Origin: an uncultured Alphaproteobacteria bacterium
GTDB lineage: Bacteria > Pseudomonadota > Alphaproteobacteria > RF32 > CAG-239
Reading direction: 5' to 3'
NCBI GenBank assembly: GCA_949297145.1
Contig: CASFQO010000014.1
Coordinates: forward strand, 35,736-99,735
Length of the DNA: 64,000 nucleotides
How positions within the stretch are numbered: the stretch's first letter is position 1; each line of letters begins with the position of its first letter. This document shows positions 20,293 to 29,921 of this stretch, piece by piece. The position numbers and the translations under genes are program-made. The notes beneath the pieces are model-generated. The model made no database searches. It was not told the DNA's origin and saw only the letters and a program-made list of their open reading frames with translations.

Positions 20293-20583
20293 TTATCTTT
20301 CAACAACAGCCAAAATATCGCCTTCTTTGATAATCAAATGAGGCTCGCCATCAATTTTAACTTCAGTTCCGGACCATTTACTAAACAAGATATGGTCACC
20401 AACCTTAACACTCATCGGCAAAATTTTTCCATCAGGAGTTCTGGGTCCTTCACCGGCAGCAATAACAACTCCCTCACTTGGTTTTTCTTTCGCTGTGTCG
20501 GGCAGGATAATACCACCTGCAGTTTTATTTTCTTCTTCAACGCGTTTGATTAAAACGTTTTCGCGTAAAGGCTTTACTTGCAT
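20293..20583 (-). CDS. groES: Co-chaperonin GroES (10 kDa)
   Basis: The lid of the GroEL chamber. 96 aa, normal size. It opens with [11 protein letters not shown], carries the mobile loop [14 protein letters not shown] (about 16-30) whose GGIIL part docks on GroEL, and GPRTPDGK near 46. It is first in the groES-groEL operon. An imperfect inverted repeat lies 26-53 bases upstream and may regulate it. Confidence 0.97.
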   Translation of the reverse strand: MQVKPLRENVLIKRVEEENKTAGGIILPDTAKEKPSEGVVIAAGEGPRTPDGKILPMSVKVGDHILFSKWSGTEVKIDGEPHLIIKEGDILAVVER

Positions 20584-20608
20584 TTAAATCACTCCCATAA
20601 AATAGGTT

Positions 20609-20636
20609 ACACTAAAACTAATAGGTTAGTTAGTGT
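20609..20636. promoter_or_regulatory. Imperfect inverted repeat in the groES leader
   Basis: The arms ACACT (20609-20613) and AACTAA (20616-20621) face TTAGTT (20626-20631) and AGTGT (20632-20636) across TAGG, with a 2-base bulge. The place, just before groES, is where HrcA/CIRCE sites lie in other bacteria, but the sequence does not match the CIRCE consensus (TTAGCACTC-N9-GAGTGCTAA). It could be an operator or a 5'-UTR hairpin. On the minus strand TTGATT (17 bases) TAACTA just upstream is a possible sigma70 promoter whose -10 overlaps the repeat. Confidence 0.45.
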
Positions 20637-20674
20637 TTCATTTTTACAAAATCAAGCCTTTCAGAAAGATTTTA

Positions 20675-21688
20675 TCATTTTTTTATATTTTTAAAGAGCG
20701 CATCAAACATTTCTGCAATTTTTAAATTAGAAAAGTTCTTCAATGTAATCTCACGAGCCCTTTTCACCATTTCCGCGCGTTCTTCGGGATGCGCCAGATA
20801 ATACTCTAATTTTTCTTTAAATTCGTAATAATCCTTATAAGTTGCAACGCTATCACCGTAAACTTCCTCAATTTCGGGCAAATAATCCGTTAAAATAAAT
20901 CCCCCCGAAGCTGTCACATCAAAAATACGGTTGGACATAAAGCCATAGTAGCGCATATCTTCACGATGATCATTTAGGACAATATCGGCACTTGCATAAT
21001 AGCGATAGAGCTCATTATTTTCAATAAAATTACCTTTTAAGACGTCAGGTTGCAAACTTTTTTCCCAAAACTTGCCAAAAACACTCAAATTAGCATCTGC
21101 CAAAACGGCATAATCAACACTTTTGCGTCCAAATCCCGAATGGTCAGAACCAACAAACAACACCGGATAGGCTTTATCAGCTTCTTTTGTTGACGGTTTA
21201 AATCTATCCGGATTTGTAAATTGAGGAATATACGTCGCCGCAACACCGGCCGGAGTAACCACTTCTTTAATAAACTTTTTAGAGGCACAAGCCACTGCAT
21301 CAACTTCACTAAATATCTCAGGCTTTAACCCTTCAACATAATAAAGGTAGAGAACGCGCTTACGCCCGTCACCTTTATCTTCTGCATCCGGCAAATGCTC
21401 AAAATTATAATACCCTTTAAAATAAATAACATTTCCGATATCGCCTAACTTTAAGTCCTCATAGTTTTCGCGAAATCGATACTCAACTTTATAGCCAAGT
21501 TTTTGCAACCCTTGTTTTAAATCATCCGCCAAGAAAAAATCTCCGTCTTTTTGATAATAATAAGGAGATGAAGCCCGTTCGGAAGATGGCAAAACTATCG
21601 CAATTTTAGAATAATCTAAGCGATTTAAAAACAAAAAAGCTCCCACGAGCATTAAAACTAAAACAACCAAAACGGCAATTTTCTTCAT
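20675..21688 (-). CDS. Membrane-anchored CgeB-like glycosyltransferase
   Basis: 337 aa from ATG 21688, with GGGAGC upstream (a TTG one codon earlier is less likely). An N-terminal helix (about 3-24) anchors the protein. The rest has the GT-B plan of the CgeB/Glyco_trans_1_2 family: 'VLFVGSDHSGFGRKSVDY' near 178 begins the second domain, 'YYASADIVLNDHREDMR' near 233, and 'RIFDVTASGGFILTDYLPEIEEVYGD' with the sugar-nucleotide-binding glutamates near 257-275. The C-terminus, 'HPEERAEMVKRAREITLKNFS', is typical of the family. Donor and acceptor are unknown. It stands alone, divergent from the ABC exporter pair, and may modify a surface glycan or protein. Confidence 0.75.
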   Translation of the reverse strand: MKKIAVLVVLVLMLVGAFLFLNRLDYSKIAIVLPSSERASSPYYYQKDGDFFLADDLKQGLQKLGYKVEYRFRENYEDLKLGDIGNVIYFKGYYNFEHLPDAEDKGDGRKRVLYLYYVEGLKPEIFSEVDAVACASKKFIKEVVTPAGVAATYIPQFTNPDRFKPSTKEADKAYPVLFVGSDHSGFGRKSVDYAVLADANLSVFGKFWEKSLQPDVLKGNFIENNELYRYYASADIVLNDHREDMRYYGFMSNRIFDVTASGGFILTDYLPEIEEVYGDSVATYKDYYEFKEKLEYYLAHPEERAEMVKRAREITLKNFSNLKIAEMFDALFKNIKK

Positions 21689-21712
21689 CAAACAGCTCCC
21701 TTTATTTTTTAC

Positions 21713-21740
21713 TTGACAAAAATATTTTTTTGACTAATAT
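21713..21740 (+). promoter_or_regulatory. Probable sigma70 promoter of the ABC exporter pair
   Basis: TTGACA at 21713 and TAATAT at 21735, spacing 16, with the ATG 33 bases downstream of the -10. A strong match. Confidence 0.6.
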
Positions 21741-21772
21741 ACACACATCTTAAATTTTTAAGGCTATTTATT

Positions 21773-23533
21773 ATGGATATTAGAACGCTTATATTAAAAA
21801 ATCTTAAAAAATGTAAAAAACTGTTTATTCTTTTTTGCATTACCTTCATTTTGACCTGCATCATTTTACCATTAGAAACATGGCTTATCAGCCGCCTTGT
21901 CGGTTGCTTTGAAATAAAAAACTCAACCGAAGCACTTAATCAATGTTTCACAATTTTATTGATATTAGTTGGATATTACCTCATCCGCGCCCTCATAAAC
22001 GGCTACTATGCCACATATATAAAAGACGCCTTTTCTCAAACATTCTTAAGTCACTTAGTAACAGACATCTTCACCAAAATTCATGCTCATTCTGTACGTT
22101 ACTTTGATGATGAGATGAGCGGTCGCGTATCATCAGCGTTAACAGGATTATGCCAGAGTTTAACCAATTTATTCACCGATACTTGCTTTTTACTCATTCG
22201 TCCAATAGGAATTTTAATCGTATCTTATTCCATTATAGCAACATTCAGTCCATCACTAAGCGCCCTATTATTTGCGATAAACATTCCTTACTTTTTCGCC
22301 GTATATAAAGTAAACCGCCACTTTTTTGATTTAGGCCGAAATCGTGTAAATTATGAAAACATAGCCAGAGGCATTTTAGTAGACAGCATTGCCAACGCTA
22401 ATTTAGTCAAATACAGCGGTTCATTTTTCAGCGAACAACTTTATTTTTACAAAAACTTAAAACAAGCCCTTTTACGCATAGCCGAACAAGGACGTTATCA
22501 AATTGTATCCCGCTTTGCCTTTCATGCAATAGATACCGTCTTTTTGACCTCCGGAATCTTTTTAATCTTATATTTTGCACAAAAAGACAATATCGCTTTG
22601 GATAACTTGTTTTATGTATACACCACTTTGGTCAATCTCGTTCTGGCCACCATGGGTATAAACAACTACTGCCAATTTATATCTGATCAGCTGGGAGGAA
22701 TTCGTGCTAATTTCTCAACCCTAAACCAACCTATTGATATCAAAGAAAAAGAAGACGCTATAAACATACGCCCAACAAAAGCTGAAATAATATTCAAAAA
22801 CGTAAACTTTGCATACATCAAAGGCAAACCGATATTTGAAAACCTAAATCTACATATCAAAGCCGGAGAAAAAGTCGGCATAGTCGGACATTCCGGTTCA
22901 GGAAAATCCACTTTGATTAACTTATTACTCCGCGCTTATGATGTAGATAACGGAGAAATATTGCTAAACCAAACCAATATCAAAGATTTATCTTTCCGCT
23001 CTCATCATAAAAATATTGCCGTTATCTCACAAGATACCGCCTTGTTTAACCGCAGTATCTTGGAAAATTTGCGTATAACCAATTCACAAGCGAGTGAAGA
23101 GCAAATCCGCCAAGCCACCAAATTAGCGCAGATTGACGATACCATAATGAATTTACCGCACGGATATAACAGTGTCGTTGGCGAAAGAGGAACAATGCTT
23201 TCCGGTGGAGAAAGACAACGTATAGCTATCGCCCGCGCTATTTTACAAAACGCTCCGATTTTAATTTTGGATGAAGCCACTTCCGCCCTAGATAGTGAAG
23301 CGGAAGTCATGATAGAAAAGGCGTTACAAAATATCATCAAAGACAAAACCGTTATCGCCATTGCTCACCGTTTATCAACCTTAAGAAGCATGGATAGAAT
23401 AATCGTCTTAGAAAATGGCAAGATAATTGAAGAAGGACTCATTGATGAACTGCTAAAAAACAAATCCGGCACTTTCTATAAACTTTATCAGCTCCAAAAT
23501 AATGGCTACCTTTCTTATGGAGAAGAAGCATGA
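21773..23533 (+). CDS. ABC exporter half-transporter (MsbA/MdlB-like), first subunit
   Basis: 586 aa: a six-helix exporter membrane domain (about 15-310) fused to an ATPase domain (about 335-575). Walker A GHSGSGKST is near residue 375, the Q-loop VISQD near 418, signature LSGGERQRIA near 479 and Walker B ILILDEATSALD near 499, followed by the H-loop IAHRLS near 532. All catalytic positions are intact. Its stop overlaps the start of the next, similar half-transporter (ATGA), so the two probably form a heterodimer. Substrate unknown: lipid, drug or peptide are all possible. A good promoter lies just upstream. Confidence 0.88.
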   Translation: MDIRTLILKNLKKCKKLFILFCITFILTCIILPLETWLISRLVGCFEIKNSTEALNQCFTILLILVGYYLIRALINGYYATYIKDAFSQTFLSHLVTDIFTKIHAHSVRYFDDEMSGRVSSALTGLCQSLTNLFTDTCFLLIRPIGILIVSYSIIATFSPSLSALLFAINIPYFFAVYKVNRHFFDLGRNRVNYENIARGILVDSIANANLVKYSGSFFSEQLYFYKNLKQALLRIAEQGRYQIVSRFAFHAIDTVFLTSGIFLILYFAQKDNIALDNLFYVYTTLVNLVLATMGINNYCQFISDQLGGIRANFSTLNQPIDIKEKEDAINIRPTKAEIIFKNVNFAYIKGKPIFENLNLHIKAGEKVGIVGHSGSGKSTLINLLLRAYDVDNGEILLNQTNIKDLSFRSHHKNIAVISQDTALFNRSILENLRITNSQASEEQIRQATKLAQIDDTIMNLPHGYNSVVGERGTMLSGGERQRIAIARAILQNAPILILDEATSALDSEAEVMIEKALQNIIKDKTVIAIAHRLSTLRSMDRIIVLENGKIIEEGLIDELLKNKSGTFYKLYQLQNNGYLSYGEEA

Positions 23534-25275
23534 CTGCAATAAAATTTATTTTCCAATACTTAAGACAAATTAAATGGTACACCCTCGCCACCTTTGGTTT
23601 ATTTGGGCTGAGCCGTGTTTTCCTTTACCTGGACAATTACTACATCGCTTCGTTATTCGGTTATATTGTTGAAAATCCAACGCAAATTATAACCGGCGCC
23701 TCTTTAACCTACATTGTCATATACGCCGCCTTGCATTTCAGCTCAAACATCTGCGACGGATTACGCACCATTTTTGAAGTTCGCATGGATATTTTCCTAA
23801 AACGCAATATTTACAAAGATGCATTTAAACACACACATAAACACTCCTCCTCATATTTCACGGAAGAAATGTCCGGAAAAGTATCCAATAAAGTTATTCA
23901 ACTCGTCCTTCAAACCATAAATCTCTGTTGGAGTTTCAAAGGTGTATTAGAAGCTGTCATTATCCCTTACCTCGTTGCCTTACCGATATTATTCAGTGTC
24001 GATAAAGGGTTAGCTTTGGCAATCATGTTCTTTTGCGTCATCACCAGTTACTTCAATTATTATCATTGCAAAACCCTAAAACCAATCTCAAGAGAAAATG
24101 CCCAATTAGAGTCCGAAGCCGCCGGAATTATCGTGGACAGCATCGCCAACGCCCGCTTAGTCAAAAACTGTGGTGCTGTATTACATGAAAAGGCTTACTT
24201 AGGCAAAGCCCTCAAAAAAGTCGTCAAGAGTTACCTCAAAAAGGGGCAAGAAACCGGCATATCAAACAGTTTCAATATCTTATCGCTAATGGTCTTGCGT
24301 GTTATATCTTTACTGATTTTAGTTTACTTTTGGCATATCAAAAACCTCAACATCAGCCAAGTATTGATTGCCTTGACCTATATTCACTTACTTTTATCTC
24401 CGATAGAAAGAATGGGGAATTTTATCATACGCTATCAACAAAACCTAGGCGGTTTAGAAGATGCTATAAATGTCATCTACAAACCAATAGAAGTAAATGA
24501 CGCACCCAACGCTAAACTGTTAAAAATAAACAAACCAAATATTTCCATCCGAAACATGAGTTTTGCCTATGAAAACAAAGCCCCATTGTTTGAAAATTTC
24601 AATTTAGAAATAGGTGCCAAAGAGAAAGTCGGTATTGTGGGTTTATCAGGCGCCGGCAAATCCACTCTAATAAATCTAATCCTCCGCGCTTATGATATAA
24701 AAGGGGGAGAAATTAAGATTTCCGAGCAAAATATTGCCGACGTCACTCAAAGTTCTCTACATAGACAAATTGCCCTTATCCCACAAGAACCAAGTTTGTT
24801 CAATCGTTCTATAATGAACAATATACGCTTTTCAAACCCCAAAGCCTCTGACGAAGATGTTTACAAAGCAGCCCAAATGGCACAAATTCACGACACCATC
24901 TTAAAAATGCCCAAAGGCTACCAAAGTGTTGTCGGAGAAAGAGGCGTTAAGGTATCCGGCGGTGAAAGACAAAGAATAGCCATAGCCTCTGCTATCCTAA
25001 AAAACACTCCGATTTTAATTTTGGACGAAGCAACCTCTGCCTTAGATAGTGAATCCGAAACAGCCATCCAAAAGGCTCTACAAAATATCATGAAAAATAA
25101 AACCGTCATTGCCATTGCCCACCGCTTATCAACTTTAAGAAACATGGATAGAATAGTAGTGCTGGAACATGGAAAAATCGTAGAAAGTGGAGAACCTCAA
25201 GAATTGCTCAAAAACAAATCCGGTAAATTTTCTTACTTATTCAATTTGCAATCAGACGGATTTATTAAATCCTGA
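23530..25275 (+). CDS. ABC exporter half-transporter (MsbA/MdlB-like), second subunit
   Basis: 581 aa with the same layout as the preceding gene: exporter membrane domain (about 15-310) and ATPase domain with Walker A GLSGAGKST near residue 373, signature VSGGERQRIA near 477, Walker B ILILDEATSALD near 497 and the H-loop IAHRLS. Both ATP sites of a heterodimer with the upstream subunit would be canonical, unlike asymmetric exporters such as TM287/288. The four-base overlap gives coupled translation. The shared stretches 'IVDSIANA.LVK' and 'IAHRLSTLR.MDRI' show the pair arose by duplication. It converges with the divergent ABC gene to its right; no terminator is seen between them. Confidence 0.88.
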   Translation: MTAIKFIFQYLRQIKWYTLATFGLFGLSRVFLYLDNYYIASLFGYIVENPTQIITGASLTYIVIYAALHFSSNICDGLRTIFEVRMDIFLKRNIYKDAFKHTHKHSSSYFTEEMSGKVSNKVIQLVLQTINLCWSFKGVLEAVIIPYLVALPILFSVDKGLALAIMFFCVITSYFNYYHCKTLKPISRENAQLESEAAGIIVDSIANARLVKNCGAVLHEKAYLGKALKKVVKSYLKKGQETGISNSFNILSLMVLRVISLLILVYFWHIKNLNISQVLIALTYIHLLLSPIERMGNFIIRYQQNLGGLEDAINVIYKPIEVNDAPNAKLLKINKPNISIRNMSFAYENKAPLFENFNLEIGAKEKVGIVGLSGAGKSTLINLILRAYDIKGGEIKISEQNIADVTQSSLHRQIALIPQEPSLFNRSIMNNIRFSNPKASDEDVYKAAQMAQIHDTILKMPKGYQSVVGERGVKVSGGERQRIAIASAILKNTPILILDEATSALDSESETAIQKALQNIMKNKTVIAIAHRLSTLRNMDRIVVLEHGKIVESGEPQELLKNKSGKFSYLFNLQSDGFIKS

Positions 25276-25297
25276 ATATTCATACCCTCCGGCATAA

Positions 25298-27565
25298 CTA
25301 CATCTCCGCACCACCACGGCTAGGTATCGCAGAAGGCGGGTTAAGCGGTTGTTTTTGCCTCTTTTCGGGTAAAGGTTTACCAACTTTACGACGTTCGTTT
25401 TCAATCGTTTTTTTCCGCACATTGACATAAGCTCTTTTATGCGCCTCCAAAAGTTTTCTTTTTTCCGCTCTTTCAATATCGCTTAAAACTTTTCCTTTAG
25501 ACTCTTCATTAAGCACTGTTGCAGCCTCTTGCATCGGATTGACCCCATTAACACTCGTTTGATAAAGTTTATTTTTATTTTTAATATCATCTTTGGTTAA
25601 AACGTTCCGCAAAAATTCACTGGTTTTAATCAAATCCATAGGTTTTCCATCCGCAGCAATCTCCCCTTTTTCAATCACCACCACTCGGTCAGAAAGGGCC
25701 ACTTCAGTTGGATTATGTGTCACCATAATCACCGTTTTATCTTGAGCCATATCTTTAAGAGACTTCATAATTTTAAGACTAAGATTTGGATCAAGACCTG
25801 TTGTCGGTTCATCCATAATCACAATAGGCTTATCGGTCAAGAAAACACGAGCCAAAGCCAAACGTTGTTTTTGCCCACCGGAAAGTTCCGAACCATCTTG
25901 TCCGATTTTACGAAAAAGTCCATTTTTAAACTTCTGAATATCGCTATTAAATCCGGATTTTTCGCAAGCCTGCATAAGTTCCTCATCTGTTGCATCCGGT
26001 TTAAAGTATTTAAGGTTATAGCCCACACTTTCATCAAAAAAGTGTACGTTCTGGTCCACAAATGCAATATGCGCATTAAGTTCATCATCAGATAATTCAC
26101 GAATTTCCTTATCTCCGATAAATATCTGCCCCGATTGCGCATCATAATCATGACGAATAAGGCTCATCAACGTAGATTTACCGTGACCAGATGTCCCGAC
26201 CACAGCCGTTAAACCACCTTTATCAAACTCAACACTTAAATCTTTAAGTACCTCTTCACCTCTTTTAATTTCGCCATCTCTATCCATGGCCTCAACCAAA
26301 CTCATATCAGTTACATCTTTAATTTGCGGATAAGCAAAATTAACATGACGTACACTGATTTTTGTATCTCTTTCCGTTAGTTTTTCTTTACCTGTAACAC
26401 GTTCAAGTTCTTTTGGCGTAATCAACTTTTTAGAAGCATCAATAAGTCTATACGTACCGGCTTGCATTGCGTTCCATAATTCCGAAAGTCTACTTCCCGA
26501 ATTAATCATCTGCCACGACGCCGTACTAATCAGAGCAAACCGCCCGATATCACCGGTTTTAACCACATCCGCAAACGCTGCTGCCATAATCAAGCCTTGC
26601 ATACAGACATTAATAGCCATACTCATTTTCAAATATGCCTTACTACTCGCATATGTAATTTTCTGCATAGCTTTAGAAGATTTGTTTAAGCGACTTTCCA
26701 TCTGTTTCGCTTCCATTTCAACCCGATTCGTATCTTGCACAAGTGGGGTATTTTTAATAGAATCACGATTTTCTTTAGAAATTTTCTGAGATAAAGAACG
26801 CATTTTACTATTGAGTTTACGATATGCATTATTCATAAACCCGCCAAATTCTGCCGTCACCGCTGTAACACCCAACACGCCCGCCGCCAACATCGGGTCA
26901 ACCGCCACCAAACTTGCAGAACTAATCCCAAAAACAACAGCTTTAGAAAGGCACTCCACCGATGTATTCAGCAAAGCATTTTTAGCCGAAACAATTTCTG
27001 ATGTTACCCCACCCAAAGAAGCCGGTGCATTTTTTTTAAAATACGGCCGTGGTTTATGAAGAATATCTTTATAAATTGTACTGGAAGCCGCATTAGCGTG
27101 CGTATCAGTTAAAACAATCGTGGCCATTTTGGATTTAAAACGACAAAACTCGCCCAATCTCTCCCGCACCACATTAAGGGCCGCCGCACCAATGAACTTT
27201 GCCGTTGCCCCACTTGCACCGGTAACAATTCCCGGAAGTGAACCGAATAACAAATTCTGACAATAAGGCAACAATCCCTGAAAAACCGATTCCCCCATTT
27301 TATAACCGACAGATTTTCTAAAATCTTTACCGGTTTTCGCCCATGCTTCTTTAAAAACTTCCCAAGCTGTTTTGAGTGTTCCTTGTTCTTTAACCTTCTT
27401 TTCGGGAGCATCTAAAACATCTTGTCCGATTTTCTGACCGGCAGATTTCAAATCCTGAGCAATTTTCTTCGCTTCACTTGCCAAATTTTTCAGGCGTTCC
27501 TTTTCATATTCGGCGAAATTAGGAATTTTATTTGATTTTTTATCGCTATTTTTTTCCTGAGGCAT
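25298..27565 (-). CDS. Divergent ABC exporter with long N-terminal extension
   Basis: 755 aa from ATG 27565, which has GGGAG 9 bases upstream (an ATG five codons earlier overlaps that site). The first 90 residues are charged and probably soluble. A weakly hydrophobic membrane domain (about 95-370) follows and does not look like a standard exporter core. The ATPase domain (about 400-640) has Walker A GTSGHGKST, signature LSGGQKQRLALA, Walker B IVIMDEPTTGLD and the switch His in VTHNPTE. A basic tail of about 110 residues ends the protein. A paralogue lies at 30644-32593; both carry 'TGDIGR.ALIS' in the last membrane segments. The small peptide gene 170 bases upstream may be its cargo. Substrate unknown. 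Confidence 0.78.
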   Translation of the reverse strand: MPQEKNSDKKSNKIPNFAEYEKERLKNLASEAKKIAQDLKSAGQKIGQDVLDAPEKKVKEQGTLKTAWEVFKEAWAKTGKDFRKSVGYKMGESVFQGLLPYCQNLLFGSLPGIVTGASGATAKFIGAAALNVVRERLGEFCRFKSKMATIVLTDTHANAASSTIYKDILHKPRPYFKKNAPASLGGVTSEIVSAKNALLNTSVECLSKAVVFGISSASLVAVDPMLAAGVLGVTAVTAEFGGFMNNAYRKLNSKMRSLSQKISKENRDSIKNTPLVQDTNRVEMEAKQMESRLNKSSKAMQKITYASSKAYLKMSMAINVCMQGLIMAAAFADVVKTGDIGRFALISTASWQMINSGSRLSELWNAMQAGTYRLIDASKKLITPKELERVTGKEKLTERDTKISVRHVNFAYPQIKDVTDMSLVEAMDRDGEIKRGEEVLKDLSVEFDKGGLTAVVGTSGHGKSTLMSLIRHDYDAQSGQIFIGDKEIRELSDDELNAHIAFVDQNVHFFDESVGYNLKYFKPDATDEELMQACEKSGFNSDIQKFKNGLFRKIGQDGSELSGGQKQRLALARVFLTDKPIVIMDEPTTGLDPNLSLKIMKSLKDMAQDKTVIMVTHNPTEVALSDRVVVIEKGEIAADGKPMDLIKTSEFLRNVLTKDDIKNKNKLYQTSVNGVNPMQEAATVLNEESKGKVLSDIERAEKRKLLEAHKRAYVNVRKKTIENERRKVGKPLPEKRQKQPLNPPSAIPSRGGAEM

Positions 27566-27735
27566 TTTTAAATCTCCCAAATCAATCTCAGTCCATTAAA
27601 GAGATTTTATCATAAAAACACGCAAGAAACAAGTACAAAAAAAGACCTCAAACGGCCCCCACAAACACAAATTTTAAAGCGACAAAAACCTATAAGCCCC
27701 AAAGAGCTACTTCCCGCTAAAATTAAAAAAATACT

Positions 27736-27969
27736 TTACCAATATATAGGGGGTAAAGCCGTCAATCTTCCGACACCGCCATCAATAACTCTGGCACGTG
27801 CGTTTTTATATCCATTTTGTTGCGTTCGTTCTTCCACAAAACACATTTCATTACCATATCCACGTTTAAACGTGCTATCTTTATAAATAGACGGACGAAT
27901 GGATTGATAATAAAACACGCCTCTGCCGCGAAACTGTTTTACATCTAAAGCATCAACTCTATCCAGCAT
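27736..27969 (-). CDS. Orphan 77-aa peptide upstream of the divergent ABC exporter
   Basis: Starts at ATG 27969 with GGAG 6 bases upstream. A TTG four codons earlier overlaps that site and is rejected. The peptide is basic and aromatic (FYYQSIRPSIYK, FKRGYG), has a single Cys near residue 44 and ends in a less polar tail after a Gly-Gly (VIDGG then VGRLTALPPIYW). It has no signal peptide and matches no family I recognise. Its position, between a 535-aa unknown protein and an ABC exporter on the same strand, is that of a modified-peptide or bacteriocin precursor, but no maturation enzyme of a known RiPP class is adjacent. The gene is called real on its ribosome site and context only. Confidence 0.48.
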   Translation of the reverse strand: MLDRVDALDVKQFRGRGVFYYQSIRPSIYKDSTFKRGYGNEMCFVEERTQQNGYKNARARVIDGGVGRLTALPPIYW

Positions 27970-28105
27970 ATTTTTCTCCAAATTCTAAAAAAATTTGCAT
28001 ATCAAGAGCAATATATACAAAAAATAGAAAAATTGCAATAACTATTTTATTTAAAACAAAAATATGGGATGACTCACGTCACCCCATACAATCGTTCTTT
28101 AGATA

Positions 28106-29713
28106 TTACCCTTCAGTTTCGTTATGATAAACATGCGAAACTTCCGCTTTCTTAATATACTCCTTCCACTGCAGAGCATATTTTTTCATCGGTGTCTGCA
28201 ATAGTTCCTGATACTGCACTTCCGTCAGTCCCCATTTGGCTACATATTTGCCAACCAAAACATCAGGAAAAACCACCTGATCTTGAAGTTTAACAGCCTC
28301 TCTATGTATCAAAACATTAAATGCCTTTTCAGACAATTCAAATTTTTCAACATAGAGTTTCTGGTACTTCCATGTGTACCTCGGATCCATCAGCATCAGA
28401 TAGATTTCCGCCTCCGGAAGCAAATGATACTCAACATTTTTTAAAATATCTCCACTTACCAAAGCAGAAATCTGCGCAGATACTTCCAACTGATATTTGG
28501 CAAATTCCTGCAAATCCTCAGGAAGCTCCTGCATTTTTGCCAGAGGAAGGCGATTATCAGCAATCACAATACGCAATGCACTTTTTACCAACTCTTTATC
28601 CTCCCATGAAGAGAAAGGATATTGAGCAGCCAAAAGTACTGCATATTTTTTCTCCACCATTTTACGGTAGAGACTTCTCTTGCCCTCATCGTCTGCTAGG
28701 TTCAACAGACGCGAAACATCTGCCGGACAATTTGCCAATGCAATCAGTCTATCAAGAAGCTGACTGTAAATTGGCTCAGACACCATCGGCTTAATATCGC
28801 TCATCTTGGAAATGATAAGCTCATAAACCGCCGGCTCATTCAGCCTGTAATAGGCAATACAGAGCCAAGCATAGGCGTCATAAACTTCTTCTAAAGCCCC
28901 ATGCACAGACACTGAAGGAAGATCATCGAAAGTCTCTTTCCCCTGTTCCAAGTATCTCAACTTCGCCGGTAGCATTTTGATAATATACGGCGCGAATTCC
29001 TTATATGAGAAAAAATTCGCTCTCACCTGAGCATAAAGCTCTGGGAAGAAAACCGCCATATATGGCATTAAAAACGCCACATTCTCCTTCGCATCATAAG
29101 CGAAGTTGAAGAAGAAGTTGAATTTCGCTTGCCCAAGTTCGCCAAGTTGTTGCGGAGACATCTTACGGATCTCCTCCAAAAACTTAGGTGCCCAAGATGC
29201 ACGTTTAGACACCAATGCCTCAGCAAACGCCCAACGCGGACTATCCAGAGCACAAACCTCGCTTGGCTTGATACCCAAGATGTCGCAGGTCTTCAGTCCG
29301 TCAAACGCCGCCGGAGCTTTATTAATCAGCTCCACTGCATCTAATCCGAACTTAGACAGAAGTTTCAACGCCATTTCTTGTGTCGGTGTATAATATTTCA
29401 TCGCTTGCGCAATGATATTGACCCGACCGACATTGACAAGAGCGGCAAACTCTTGCTCTGTTTTAATCTCCTGAATCAGGTCGTAGTGTTGCTGTAGCAA
29501 CCTTTTGACCTTGGTTTGCAAAGACCAAACACGCGCTCGTATCTGGTCGGTGTCAAGATCCAGCTTTTCAATTGCCCGAAGCTGCTGTGCCTCACTCGGC
29601 AAAAACAACTCTGCATACTGGTTTGATTTCTTGGTGAAGTACTTAACCGCCATAAGCGGAAAAATTGATCTCATGATTGCGGCAAAAATCCGCACAAAAA
29701 CATTTTGTCTCAT
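28106..29713 (-). CDS. 535-aa helical protein of unknown function
   Basis: I do not recognise this protein. It is almost entirely alpha-helical. Short helical hairpins such as 'LDRLIALANCPADVSRLLNLADD' and 'AEIYLMLMDPRYTWKYQKLYV' recall HEAT/TPR-like scaffolds without a clean repeat. The N-terminus (FVRIFAAIMRSIFPLMAVKYF) is amphipathic or weakly hydrophobic and might touch membrane. There is no Shine-Dalgarno: the ATG follows a long A/T-only run, unlike nearly every other gene here. Base composition is clearly richer in G+C than its neighbours. Both points suggest recent transfer, perhaps from a lineage that does not use SD sequences. It is upstream of the 77-aa peptide and the divergent ABC exporter on the same strand. 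Confidence 0.6.
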   Translation of the reverse strand: MRQNVFVRIFAAIMRSIFPLMAVKYFTKKSNQYAELFLPSEAQQLRAIEKLDLDTDQIRARVWSLQTKVKRLLQQHYDLIQEIKTEQEFAALVNVGRVNIIAQAMKYYTPTQEMALKLLSKFGLDAVELINKAPAAFDGLKTCDILGIKPSEVCALDSPRWAFAEALVSKRASWAPKFLEEIRKMSPQQLGELGQAKFNFFFNFAYDAKENVAFLMPYMAVFFPELYAQVRANFFSYKEFAPYIIKMLPAKLRYLEQGKETFDDLPSVSVHGALEEVYDAYAWLCIAYYRLNEPAVYELIISKMSDIKPMVSEPIYSQLLDRLIALANCPADVSRLLNLADDEGKRSLYRKMVEKKYAVLLAAQYPFSSWEDKELVKSALRIVIADNRLPLAKMQELPEDLQEFAKYQLEVSAQISALVSGDILKNVEYHLLPEAEIYLMLMDPRYTWKYQKLYVEKFELSEKAFNVLIHREAVKLQDQVVFPDVLVGKYVAKWGLTEVQYQELLQTPMKKYALQWKEYIKKAEVSHVYHNETEG

Positions 29714-29921
29714 GGTTAAAAAAATTTAAAAAAAAACAAAATACATTAAGAAGATTTTCCCCTTAACGGCTCACCAATTAAAGTCCAAAACCCAAATCAC
29801 TCCCTAAAGCAGATACTCTAAAGAACGTTCAAATCTATAGAAACAATAATACAGTAAACAAAAAGATAATACCATATTTTTTGTCCAAGGTCAATACTAT
29901 TCCATGAAAAAAGAAAGAAAA

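Noticed and set aside
20609-20636. CIRCE element for HrcA before groES
   Set aside because: Only the CACT/AGTG core resembles CIRCE; flanking bases and spacing do not match. Kept only as an unnamed inverted repeat.
27736-27969. Double-glycine leader cleaved by a C39 peptidase exporter
   Set aside because: The neighbouring ABC protein has no C39 domain at its N-terminus, and the sequence before the GG lacks the usual LS...E...I.GG pattern. Left as an orphan peptide.
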